Origin: Adineta steineri
Lineage: Eukaryota; Rotifera; Eurotatoria; Adinetida; Adinetidae
Length of the DNA: 64,000 bases
Reading direction: 5' to 3'
NCBI GenBank assembly: GCA_905250115.1
Contig: CAJNOI010000108.1
Location: 254,472-318,471, forward strand
Part shown: positions 12,256 through 23,619 of the stretch, in pieces
Numbering within the stretch: the stretch's first letter is position 1
Layout: the number at the start of each line of letters is the position of its first letter
Position numbers and translations under genes: made by a program
The notes under the pieces: generated by a model
What the model was told of the DNA's origin: nothing
The model's database searches: none
The model's input: only the letters and a program-made list of their open reading frames with translations

Positions 12256-15200
12256 TCACAATAAACCAACATTTTCTGCTTTATTTAAAAGATTGAGAAT
12301 CATTGTATGTGCTTGTTCTTGATCATCAATTGATTTTAATTTTTCTAATTCATTCCAAATTAAATCAACTGAATCCTAAACATAAGAATTTTATTTAATT
12401 ATATTATATTTAAAAACAAAATTACATTTGAAGCAAATCCATGTCGAAGATTTTCTTTACCATTATTATTACTATTAAATTCTTCTAATTCTTGTGCTCG
12501 TTTTTTAGCAAATTCAATAACATGTTCAGGAAATTGTGCTAATTTTGCAACATGTATACTAAAATCAATGAATGTTTAGTTTGATCATTTTTATATAAAA
12601 AAATACAAACCCAAAGCTTTGATCACATACGCCAGGTTTTAATTTATAAAGTAAAACAAGTTGATCATTGATCGGTAAAGCATCGACATGAAAATTTTGA
12701 ATAACATCTGGTTGTTCATGTTCAATTGATGTTAATTCATGAAAATGTGTAGCAAATAAACAAAAACATTTTATTGTTGTACAAATATAATGTGCAACAG
12801 CCCAAGCAAGACCAAATCCATCATATGTTGACTAGAGAGAAAGAACTTTTCAAGTGATCTAATTAGAATATAATTCACTTACTGTTCCTCGACCAAGTTC
12901 ATCAATAATTAAAAGTGAATTGCTTGTTGCAATATCTAAAATTGTTGACATTTCTAACATTTCAGACATAAATGTTGAAACACCAAGAGATAAATCATCA
13001 TTAGCACCAATTCGTGCAAGAATACAATCAACAATAGTTGTATGACAGGTTGTACATGGTACAAAACATCCGATTTGAGCCATTAATTGAATAACACCAA
13101 CCTAACGAAAAATTATGATTTAATTAAACATTCATTTATTTTCAAATACCTGACGTATATATGTTGATTTTCCACCCATATTTGGACCTAAAAAACAATG
13201 CATTTAGTTTCTATTCTTTTTTTGCTTTTTATATAATAAAATCTCTACTTTCGTATTACGATGATAATATAAATTTACCTGTAATAATTTGAAATCGATG
13301 ATTATTTCGATCTAATTCAACTGTATTCGAAATAAAATTAATATTATCTTGTTTTTCTACACATGGATGACGTGAATCGATAAGATTAATTTTTTGTTGT
13401 TCAGTAATTAATTTTGGTCGAATATAATTACCATTAACTGAAGCTGTTGCAAATGAAACAAGACAATCGAGTTGACCAAGAATTCTAAATATAATATAAA
13501 TAGATCATAAAAGAGATTAACATGTTTATTATTACATTAGTATCTGTCAAAATCATATCGGATAAAAAGAAATTATTGATAGGCGATGTTATCAATTTCT
13601 ATAGGACACTAAATATGATCAATAAACTTACCAATATAATAAAATGATTAGTATTTATATCGTAGTATAAATATATATCCATTGTTCTTTGATATCTATT
13701 TTTGAATCATCATATCAGTAGAAAAATCTGTATCTAACGCGTTATATTATTGTATGTCGATGTGAATATCTTCTATTTACATCCTCGAAAAGAAAATAAT
13801 TATTGGGAAGATAAATGACCGTTATGCTTCAGTTCTTTTCTCTTCATGACTTCTTGCTTGTTGTTGACCTTTATGACATATATCTCTTATGAATGACTAA
13901 TGTGTAACGATATGTTCATGATGATAGAGGCGTGATTACAAATGAGAAATTAGTTTAGTAAAGAAATTAACTTTGGAGTTACATTTTCAAAGACTCACTC
14001 ACTATGCATTAATTTTTTTTTAAATTATCATATTGTTCACTTTCTCGCAAAGAAGAGTCTTGTAAACATAAATTATCTGCTTGATTGCTTTCCGTAAACT
14101 TTGAGCGAAGGGTAATCGAGATCGTGGAACACGAATCTGATGTTAGTTTTAAAAAAATTTTTTGAGGATCGTTTTTTTTTACACAGAGAACCACTTTTTT
14201 ACAAAAAATTTTTTTTCTTTATAAGGGCTGACCGAATGTTAATCGGAATCGAGGAACACGAAATTTTTTTGATAATCATTTTGTAGACGAAGAGCAGTCT
14301 TTAGCTCTATTAGAGACACGATTTCTACAAGAAAGAGCTAAGCGAGTCTCCGTACGAGCGTAAATTGTAGAATAAACGAATTATAAATAGCACTGTTCAA
14401 TTTTTTCCACTAGAAGATCATCGAATAAGAGAGATGCTTATTTTTATCAATAAAGTCTTAAAATAGGCAAAAAAAAGAACTTAATATTCTACATTATTTC
14501 AAAGAGATGATAGATGCAAAACTTGTGCTAAATATGTTAATTATTAAAAAATTATAACAAAGAAATATCTATTTACGCATTAATTAAGATCCAAATGCAT
14601 TTCACATATTTTAAATGAAGTTCCGTAAAAGATCGACAGAGTATTCAGTAAAACATTGTCTTCTATTAATCGTTTTTATAGAGGCATAATGAACGTCAAA
14701 ATAGATTAATAAATAATCATTCTCTCCGATAAAATTCATATAGACACAGGGGATGTTTGATCCAGTTCGTTTTCACTCTCTGATTTCATTTTACCAAAAG
14801 AAAGGACTTACTCTGCTAATTGACTAAGTGAATCACAATAACTTGATGCAATATTTAAGACATCATCAATAATTTCTTTTGATGCTTCATTATAAGTTGA
14901 ACTAAGCATGGAATATTTCGTATTGAGTTCACCTAAACGTGTTGTTTGAAAAAATATGCCTTCTTTTTTTGTTACTTTTATTGTTATATTAGATAATTGT
15001 TTTTGTAAAGTTGCACTTTCTTTACGATTTATTCGATATAACCATCCACCTTGTTTTGGATCATAAACTAATCGTATGGGTTCTTTTGATGATTCAGCTC
15101 CATTTTTTTTAGAACGACTTGGTGTTGTTGATAAATGTGAAGATAATTTATTACATATTGTGGCTAAATCATCATGCATTTTTGATTCTAACTCAATTTG

Positions 15201-18199
15201 TTTCTCACGACATTCTGAAAAGACAACAAGAAGGTTTTTTAAAATATCAAAAAAAAAAGAGAATGATTTTTAAAAAACCTTGTAAATCTTTATCATAATT
15301 TGGTTTAATAACAAATTCATGATTTCCAATACGAGCCATATCAATAGTTGTTTCAATCATTTCAATATATTTACTAAAAACATCAATCATTTCCTAAAAT
15401 AATTAACGTTAACAATTAAATTCCAATCAATTTTATCTTTTTAAATTACTCGAATTGGTACAACAATAAGATGATCAAGTACACCTTTCTTTGGTCCATT
15501 AAATTCGCCAATATATTCAATTAATTTAGGCATCTTATTAACAGCAACATAAATTTTATAACAATCCTAATTTATCAAAAAAATAATTATTGCAAAACAA
15601 TTCGTTTTTTTTTTACTTCAAGATTTGCTTTCTTTCGAATAAATTTTCGTACAAGACGTTCAAAATCAGGTACACGACCAAGAAAATCTTGTGCAATAAA
15701 TGTTCGTATACTCGAATCATTTACAAATGCATCAACAATATCCAATCGTTCATCTACACAGAAATAAAAAATTGAATCTCTCAAATCTATTTTCAATTAA
15801 AAAGATTCGTACTAATTTTAGCCATATCAGTTAATGGTTGTTTTAACCATTGAGTCAACAATCGTTGTCCTTGAGCTGTACGACAATTATTAAGTACACC
15901 ATAAAGACTTGAAGATTTTGCATTAGAACCTAAATTATTTTCAATTACATATGTTCATATATAAAAATCTTATATAATAACTAACTGAAATCAGGTCGTT
16001 GTCGATTATCAGGAAAAATATTTAATGCAATCATAGCTGCTGTATCAAGTCGCATATAAAGTTCAGGTTGATGTGTTTTTAAATGAAATCGATTTGCTTG
16101 ATTTTTGTCTGAGAGTAACTAAAAAAGATTGACTATAGAAATAAAAAATATTTTGTTCGTTTTACTTGAAGAAATTTAATAGCAGATGATAATGAACATT
16201 TTGCATGTTCCATTTGCATTTCAGCTAGAAAAAAACAAAAGAACTTGTTTTGTTTTTCAAAATATTATAAAACATACGCATAACGCCAATTTTCATTTCG
16301 AATTTGTCATTATCTTCATCTTTACCTTTAACCAAAAGACGGCAAAGATCTTGTTTAATATCTTTCGAAGAAAATTCAGCTACAAGAAGAAATTATATTA
16401 TTTTAATACTAGGCTTGATATTAGTTACCTTTTGGTCGTTCAGTAACAAGTACACCAGATTTTTCAATAACTTTTTTTAATTGTAAATAATTATCTTCTG
16501 TTGAAGTAAATGATGGTAATAAACATTCTTTTGGGCCAAGTTGAACAAGAATTGTCTATTTTTTTTAGAATAATAAATACGATTTAGTTTTATTTTGATA
16601 TTTTAGTCTTACTTCTAAATTTGAATAATGATTTGAAACTGTTACTTCACACATTTTAATTGTTAATGTTTGTACATCGATAAGTGCTAAGCCAATTACC
16701 TAGAGAAAACGTGTATAATATAAATTTTCTAAAGAAAAACAAAAACTTACTGTAACACCATTTTCTGTTGCTAATTTACATGCAAGTACACCTGATGATT
16801 CTTGAGCTGTTGAAGATGAGGCATAAAGAATATCTTCAAATTGAGTTAAATTACCAGGTGAACCCTGAAATTATATAATACAATGATTAATAGATCATAG
16901 TTTTGATACTAAAAGATAAAGCGATTCATATATGATCGATCTGAGAAACTGAAATTATAGTAGATTTATTTTTCTTTGATATTCAGTATGATTTAACTCA
17001 ATGATCTATGCCATGGATTCCACTAAGTTTTAATAGAACCTAAATAAATCTGTTTAATATAAGAGCTATTTAATTGTTAAGAAGTCTAACTAGACGGAAT
17101 AGAAAACTAAAAATATCCATCGGATCATCTACGTCGAATTTTACATTAAATGATATTTTACACGTGAAAGTAGAATAACTAAATTAAGGCCTTCAAAAAC
17201 TAAATACTAAAATGCGTCATAATAAAAACTAAGAGATATCCCTGATTGTATAAAATTTTACTCAAGGGGGGGAACGGCGGACTTCAAGATTTTAAAGACT
17301 TCGAAAGACTTCAACAAGCGAGACTTCATTTTTTCAAAAGATTTCAGAAGACTTCGATAGACTTCAAAAGATTTCACAAGACTTAATAGACTTCAAGAGA
17401 CTCCATAAACTTCAGGAGATTTCGAAGACTTTCAAGACTTCATGCATGAAGTCTCTGTTGTTTATCCCCTGATTTTACTCCTGTATAGTTTTGACTTCAT
17501 AAAACTACAATGGTTATTTCATGTCATATCAATCATACATAAGTAAGTGAACAACGGCTAATTTCGTTGCGATGATAGATTCAAAACTCGAGTTGTGCAC
17601 TAGTAATTTTGAAGAAATTTCACCTCATTATCATAAAGCTTGTAGATTAAATGCTGACTATTGAATTATATAGAATTAGTGAAATAGTTTTCATTCACTT
17701 CGATATTCATTAACTGTTACACTTCTGATAGATATGATAGTTTTCGAAAGAAAACTCACATGATACGCTAATGACCATTCATTTGATGCTTTTTGTGCTT
17801 TTTTCCACACTTCAACTCGATATTGTTTAACTAATAAAAGTTTTCGAAGAATATCTTCAAATTGTTTATTAGATATATATATTGTTTCAAGTGGCTTATT
17901 TGTATCTGTAATAAAAAGAAAACTAATTTCTTCTTTTTCTTTCTCTTTTTTATCTTTATACCAGATGTTTTCCAATATTTCAATGCATTTGTTGAATGTA
18001 ATAATTCTCTTGCAATAAACAATGCATCATCTCCATGACATGTATAAAATTCATTACGTTCAAATAATCTTATTGTTACAGCAGTTTTTGGTGGTAATTT
18101 TTTATATACTACATAAAAATCTGTATCAACTGTTGATGTTATTCGATCATTTAAAACATGTGTTGATTCATTCGAAATTTCTTCTTCATCAATATCCAT
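12256..18199 (-). CDS. MSH2: MSH2 DNA mismatch repair protein
   Basis: Nineteen exons rebuilt in phase, giving 943 codons (human MSH2 has 934). Exons: 18199-17962, 17905-17760, 16864-16751, 16699-16613, 16555-16429, 16379-16278, 16224-16166, 16118-15986, 15929-15813, 15753-15617, 15566-15450, 15393-15279, 15214-14812, 13484-13279, 13187-13150, 13101-12883, 12831-12611, 12558-12426, 12375-12256. The N-terminal mismatch-binding domain has [13 protein letters not shown] and [13 protein letters not shown]. The clamp and lever follow. The ATPase has Walker [14 protein letters not shown] (about residue 701), [27 protein letters not shown], Walker [25 protein letters not shown] and CDQSFGIHVA. MSH2 is the shared subunit of MutS-alpha and MutS-beta in the nucleus. 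All catalytic motifs are intact. Two introns are long (16865-17759, 13485-14811), the first hosting a MITE. The start codon lies 169 bp downstream of the eS4 stop. Confidence 0.96.
13485..14811 (-). repeat. Long MSH2 intron with a diverged direct repeat
   Basis: This 1.3-kb intron is far longer than most others in the gene. It contains two related segments, about 14105-14140 and 14230-14265, sharing GTAATCG/TTAATCG, ATCG and GGAACACGAA in the same order, about 120 bp apart. GGAACACGAA is identical in both. They look like remnants of one repeat. No terminal duplication was found. Confidence 0.4.
17255..17479 (+). mobile_element. hAT-like MITE, family A, copy 1 (in MSH2 intron)
   Basis: A 209-bp element (17263-17471) flanked by an exact 8-bp duplication ATTTTACT (17255-17262 and 17472-17479). 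The left end reads CAAGGGGGGGAACGGCGGAC. The right end, read inward on the other strand, is CAGGGGATAAACAACAGAGA, and both then reach GACTTCA. The interior is built from diverged GACTTCA-type units. It ends in a TTCATGCATGAA palindrome. An 8-bp duplication and CA-starting inverted ends are standard for hAT elements. It has no coding capacity, so it must have been moved in trans. Confidence 0.85.
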
Positions 18200-18368
18200 T
18201 GTGTGTGTGTGTATGTGTTTATCTAAAACAATGTTTGATTTTTCTTTTTCTTTTTTCTCGAACTTAATTCTTCTGTTCAGTTTTATTTTTATTTTTATTT
18301 TTATCAACAAACAAAAAACAGCGGAACTTTTCTTTCTTGTGTTTCGTTTGTAAAATCATGATGTTAAG
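18200..18368 (-). promoter_or_regulatory. Short eS4-MSH2 intergenic region with acceptor-like site
   Basis: Only 169 bp lie between the eS4 stop and the MSH2 start on the same strand. An acceptor-like TTTTAG ends at 18223, 23 bp before the MSH2 ATG. This fits either a 5' UTR intron or spliced-leader trans-splicing of a downstream operon gene. The sequence alone cannot choose. Confidence 0.4.
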
Positions 18369-20316
18369 TTATGCAGTTTTGCCAGCAAGACGACGGTCAC
18401 GTTCTTCAGCAACTGATAATCGAATACCTTTACCAGCTGGTAATGATACCCAAGATTTTTGTCCTTTACCAATAACAAATACATAAGCCAAACTAAAATG
18501 AAGAAGAAAATAAAAATGAAATTTGTTTCGAAATTTTAATTTACCGAGTAGCAAATGTATGTCCAGATGCATCTTTAACATGAACAATATCAAATGAACC
18601 TGGATGACGTTCACGTGATTGAATAATACCAACACGACCTAAATTGTGTCCACCAGTAATCATGACAATATTACCTAAACGAAAAATTAGTTCATTTTTT
18701 TATTACAAAAAAATGATTAATACCAGTATCGAATTTAATATGTTCTTCGATTTTTCCAGTAGCAATATCAAGTTTGATGGTATCATTAGTTTTGATATGT
18801 GGATCTGGATAACGAATTGTTCGAGCATCATGTGTTAATATATATGGGACTTTCTTTGGACCCATGCAGACGGCTTTAACTTTGCATAATTTATACTAAA
18901 CAAAAAAATAATTATCAAAATTGTATTCATATCTTTTCAATGAGGAACATATTGAACTGAAATATCTGATAAAATAATAAGAACTCACGAAAAGGAATCT
19001 TTCCTATATATATCATTATTTCGATATGTTCTTTCCAAAGAAATAAATTTAAGAGAAAATAAGCGTTGAGATTCGTATTATATTGAAATCAATAGGTTTA
19101 TTTAAGCTGAAAATTTCAAATTATAGTCACAGACGACTACAAATTTCATATTCAAATTTCACCCAGGAATGAGAGATATGTAGGTTTGTAGAGAAAAATT
19201 TTCTGTATCGAATTCTGTTGAGCACCATAAAGATCGATGTTAGGCTTGAATTCAAGTCAATTAGAGACATGCATCCAACTTTTTTTTGTGTCCGTAAACC
19301 TGGCTAAAACATTGATTTGAGCCCTCACAATATATCAGTTTGTAGAGTAAATATCAGACAAAAGATTTAGTTGACTCCGATCCAGGTGTCTAACTGGCTT
19401 GAATTCAAGCCAAATATCGATTTTTCTGATACTCAACAGAATTCGATAGTATATATACCATTCCTGGTTAAAAAAAATTGTAGTCGCCTTTATAACAACT
19501 ATTTTTAGTGGAAACTTCCTTAGACATTATTCTCACGTAGGTTTATGGTAAGCTAAAAATAATCACAATTCGACATAACAAAATCCTATATGAAATTTTT
19601 ACTTATATTAAGAATTTCAAATGATAGTTATCAGTTAGATAAATAATTTTTTATAAAAATTAAGTCCATGCCGATAAATTTCGAGAAATATACTTTTTTG
19701 TATTTATTCCTCTTGTTCAGTATACGCATAGACTAGAAATATCAGTCAACTTTAGTTACCCTCGACACATTCAATCAAGCATGACTTATTATCAGGCTTT
19801 TTCATACTTATTATATATATATTGATAATTTAAACTTACTTTAGCTTCTTCAGCTGTAATACGGTGAACACAAAATCGTCCTTTAATGTCGTAGATTAAA
19901 CGGAAGTGTTCTCCTGTTTTTTCAATTGTAATAACGTCTAAATAAAATTCAATTAAAATAAAATGAAATTAGATATTTATTTTTCTTTTAACAAACCCAT
20001 AAAACCAGCTGGAAAGAGAAAATCAGTTCGTACACGACCATCGATTTTAATAAGACGTTGTTTACAAATTTTTCTTGCTTCAACATATGTTAAAGCATAT
20101 TTCAAACGATTACGTAAAAAGATGATCATTGGTAAACATTCACGTGTTTTGTGTGGACCAGCTGATGGTTTTGGTGCGAATGTTCCACCCAATTTATCAA
20201 GCATCCAATGTTTTGGTGCATGAAGTCGTTTCAAATGTTTACGAATACCACGATACTAAAAAAAAATAAAATATAAATTTAATTTTCAAAATATTTCATT
20301 TCACACTTACACCCAT
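18369..20316 (-). CDS. RPS4: 40S ribosomal protein eS4 (RPS4)
   Basis: Six exons: 20316-20311, 20255-19997, 19937-19840, 18895-18724, 18674-18545 and 18492-18369, giving 262 codons (human 263). Motifs run in family order: [48 protein letters not shown] (S4-type RNA-binding), [81 protein letters not shown] and [17 protein letters not shown]. It is a structural component of the small ribosomal subunit. The first coding exon is only six bases (Met-Gly). A strong pyrimidine tract with acceptor AG ends at 20345, 28 bp before the ATG. This may be a 5' UTR intron or a trans-splice site. Intron 3 (about 940 bp) carries an inverted-repeat element. Confidence 0.97.
19131..19489. mobile_element. Inverted-repeat element in eS4 intron 3
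   Basis: Outer ends match as inverted repeats: AGACGACTACAA at 19131 and TTGTAGTCGCCT ending 19489. Inside them CCAGGAATG (about 19164) faces CATTCCTGG (about 19469). Further in, a perfect 17-bp inverted pair runs TATCGAATTCTGTTGAG (19206-19222) and its complement (19432-19448). Next come CTTGAATTCAAG palindromes on both sides. The whole can fold into one long stem. No unambiguous target duplication was found, so the superfamily is open. It has no coding potential. Confidence 0.6.
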
Positions 20317-20703
20317 TGTTGTTGTTAAAGATCTAGATTACGATCTAAAAGAAAAACAAAATTTAAAACCAAGTCAAGTAGATAGAAAAAAAACACTATG
20401 GTCAGTCACTATGTGTCTATAGAAAAATGATGAATGAAAATAAAAGAAACAAACCAATCCATGCTTTAGACATAAATACCGAACATTTGTTTATGAAAAT
20501 TTTTTTTTCGAAATTATTTTCTAAAATTATTTATTAAAAAAATTTCTAGAAAGAAATATAGAAATTTCATAGATTAATACAAAGATTTGTATAAGTGTAT
20601 AAATGTGTTATGTAAATCAATGTAGAGGTAATGAAGAAAAGAAAATCAAAATGGTTATTTTGTTCTTTCCTATCGTTTCTTTTTTTGTTGGAAGAAAAAG
20701 AAA
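20317..20703. promoter_or_regulatory. Divergent promoter region eS4 / YTHDC1
   Basis: About 390 bp separate the two divergent start codons. The part near eS4 holds a pyrimidine-rich acceptor on the minus strand. A minus-strand frame across 20567-20863 overlaps YTHDC1 exons and is a shadow. No named promoter element was recognised. Confidence 0.45.
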
Positions 20704-23619
20704 ATGTCAGGAGGTAAGAAATAAATATGTCAACTTTTTCTTTTTTTTTAATTACAATTAACTTCTTTCCTAGTTGAACTTGATCTTGTTTGTCCAGAAA
20801 TTGATGTTGATGATTTTTCATCAGTATCAAGTATGTATCGATTAAAAACAATGAATATTTCATTATTAATCTTTCTATTTAGAAACAAATCATAATGAGA
20901 ATAGTTTCGCCGAGGAAGAACAAGTAATAATAATTCAAGTATTATTTTACCAATTAAATATCTTTCTTTCGTCTATTAGATGTCTGAAGAAACTCCACCA
21001 ATTATTAACCTTGAAACTCAAGCATCTAATGATAATATTCTTACAAAAAACATTGATTCCAATGGTAAATTTAAATCTATAAATAATATAATTAATTAAT
21101 TTTTTTTCGTAGAAGAATTAACTGATTCAAATTCGAATTATATACCAACGGAAATAATACAAGAAAACGAAGCAACATCAATAAATTTACCAGAAACTCC
21201 AGTTGAAGAACCAACAATAACATTTAATAGTAATTAATTAAAATTATATAAATATATAAATCTATTTTCGGGTATTTTAGATGAAAAAGAACTTGCTGCA
21301 TTGAATAATATATTTAATGATTCAGTTTATTTTTTAATTAAAAGTGGAAATGAAGAAAATGTTTCATTAGCTAAAGCTAAAGTAAATAAACATTCTTTTC
21401 GTTATTATTATTAATAATAATATTTTTTTTCAAGGGTGTATGGTCAACACCACCAGCGAATGAAAATAAACTTAATCGAGCATTTCGAGTAAAATTAATT
21501 TTGTATAAATAAAAATTGATATAATATTGATCTTTCTTTTTTTAGCAATATCAAAATGTTATTTTAATATTTTCAGTTGCAGAAAGTAAAGCATTTCAAG
21601 GTTTTGCTCGTATGTCAGGTGAAGCTCGTCATGATAGTCAACCAATTAATTGGGTACTACCACCTGGTATGAGCAATCGAGCATTTTCTGGTGTTATTCC
21701 TATTGATTGGGTTTCACGGTAAGTCGAGATATTTATGTTTTTTTGTATAGAATAATCGATAGCTACTAAATGAGTTATATAATTTCGAATATTTATTGTC
21801 TCTCGAGAAAAATAAACAAGTTTTTTTTGTATTTCTAGACGGAGTTTACCATTTAATCAAACTCTTCATTTGTTTAATTCATGGAATGAAAATAAACCTG
21901 TTAAAATTGGACGTGATGGACAGGTATTCATAATTTTGAGTTTATCATATGTTAATTATTATTTGTATATTCTAGGAAATTGAACCACGTTGTGCTGAAG
22001 CTTTATGTCGTTCATTTCCACCTGATCCAACAATTGATATAATAACTATATCAAAAAAGTCCGTCAAACGTATATCATCACGATCACGATCACCATTATC
22101 GATAAATCCATCGAAAGATTTAAATCATCATTCATCATCACAACGTTCATCCAATTCTATTGATCGTCATAGGTCAGATGTGACTCTTTATTTAATAATT
22201 ATTCGTCTTACAAATTTGGCTATCATCTTTTCTACTACTAATTTAAATCAGTACAGAACTTTAAAAAAAGGTGTTGGTTGATAGAGATATTCTTTCTTTT
22301 CTTGCGAATTATTATTGGTTACAAATATTACAATGAAAAACAAGATGATGATGCCAATTTTATACGATGAACTTGAACAAGAAAATAAATAAAAGAATTA
22401 TTCAAAGAACTTTTATTTTATTAGAGACTATATTTATATGTTTATTTTATATAAAAAAATGAATGTTCCTTTTTTTTAGCAGAATTGAGAATACGATTAT
22501 TTTGTAAGATATAAATTCGAGTCACTATATATATATGCTAAAGAAGAAAAAAACAATAAATAAAAAAGAATATTGTTGGTGATATTTGTTAATCTTAATT
22601 TAGACATCAACGATCAAGAAGTCGAGAACGAAGCAGTAAAGAATCACGTCGTAAACGACGACATCGATCAAGTATGTTTATTAAAAGTCAAATATATGTA
22701 TTTTTTATGCATGAATATCTCTAATTCTTTACATAGAAGGGAATTGATTTTAGTTATCGAAATTATGAATTATTTAATATTCCTTTTCATGACTGTATAC
22801 ATTATAGCTGCTAAAATAACAATATTTCAATATATATATATATGCGCACTCAAATTTTCTTTTAATACATTCTGAAAGATAAAGAAATTTCCCATAAGAT
22901 TATTTTTTAGGAATATATTTTTAAATAATTTTCTATTTTTCATCAGCATCATCACATTCTGATCATGGAAACAGACGTAGTACGAGTCGAAAGCGTTCAC
23001 ATCGGGATAACGAAAATCCTGCAGCACCTAAACATGTCGACAAAACAATGTCACATATAATGGCCAATGGAGTAAGATACAAAATTAAATCAATTTATTT
23101 TATTGAGTTTTTTTTTTTCATTTTGTATAGACATATGAGGATTATGTAAAATATATGTATGAAAGTCAAACACAATATGCCGGTTTTCCACCAACTATGT
23201 TTCCACCTACGGTATTTTATTCTAAAAATTATTTTGATATTTTATTTTTATTTGATCTATTTAGGGTTATCCAATGATGTATGATCCAGCCAGTGCTTAT
23301 CCTATGGGTTATGATCCTCATAGTATGCATGGTGGACCTTACGGAGATCCAACAAATATGTATTTACCACAACCTTCGTCATCTGTATCTCAAAATGCAT
23401 CTGAAGTAAATTGATACATTATTCAAAATGAAAAAATTCAATTTTTTTTTTCTTCTTCATTAGTATGAACAAGAAATCAATGCATTTCTTCGTCATACAA
23501 CATCATCATCACATAAAGAAAATGATAATGGAAATAAATCACATCGAAATCATCATCATTATAAAACATCATCAACATCATCTCGGCATCGTTCAAAATC
23601 TCGTGAACATCGTCGTTAA
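20704..23619 (+). CDS. YTHDC1: YTHDC1-type nuclear m6A reader
   Basis: Fifteen exons in phase (496 codons): 20704-20713, 20774-20830, 20883-20923, 20980-21064, 21113-21229, 21281-21381, 21435-21488, 21546-21718, 21839-21923, 21976-22172, 22604-22671, 22947-23071, 23131-23211, 23265-23405, 23464-23619. After an acidic N-terminus comes the YTH domain: [88 protein letters not shown]. The Trp residues of the m6A-binding cage are present (KGVWST, INWVLP). The C-terminal half is Arg/Ser-rich ([19 protein letters not shown]), then Pro/Tyr/Met-rich, as in the nuclear DC1 class, not the cytosolic DF class. Predicted role: binds N6-methyladenosine in nuclear RNA and affects splicing or export. Intron 10 (22173-22603) is the longest. 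Confidence 0.92.
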
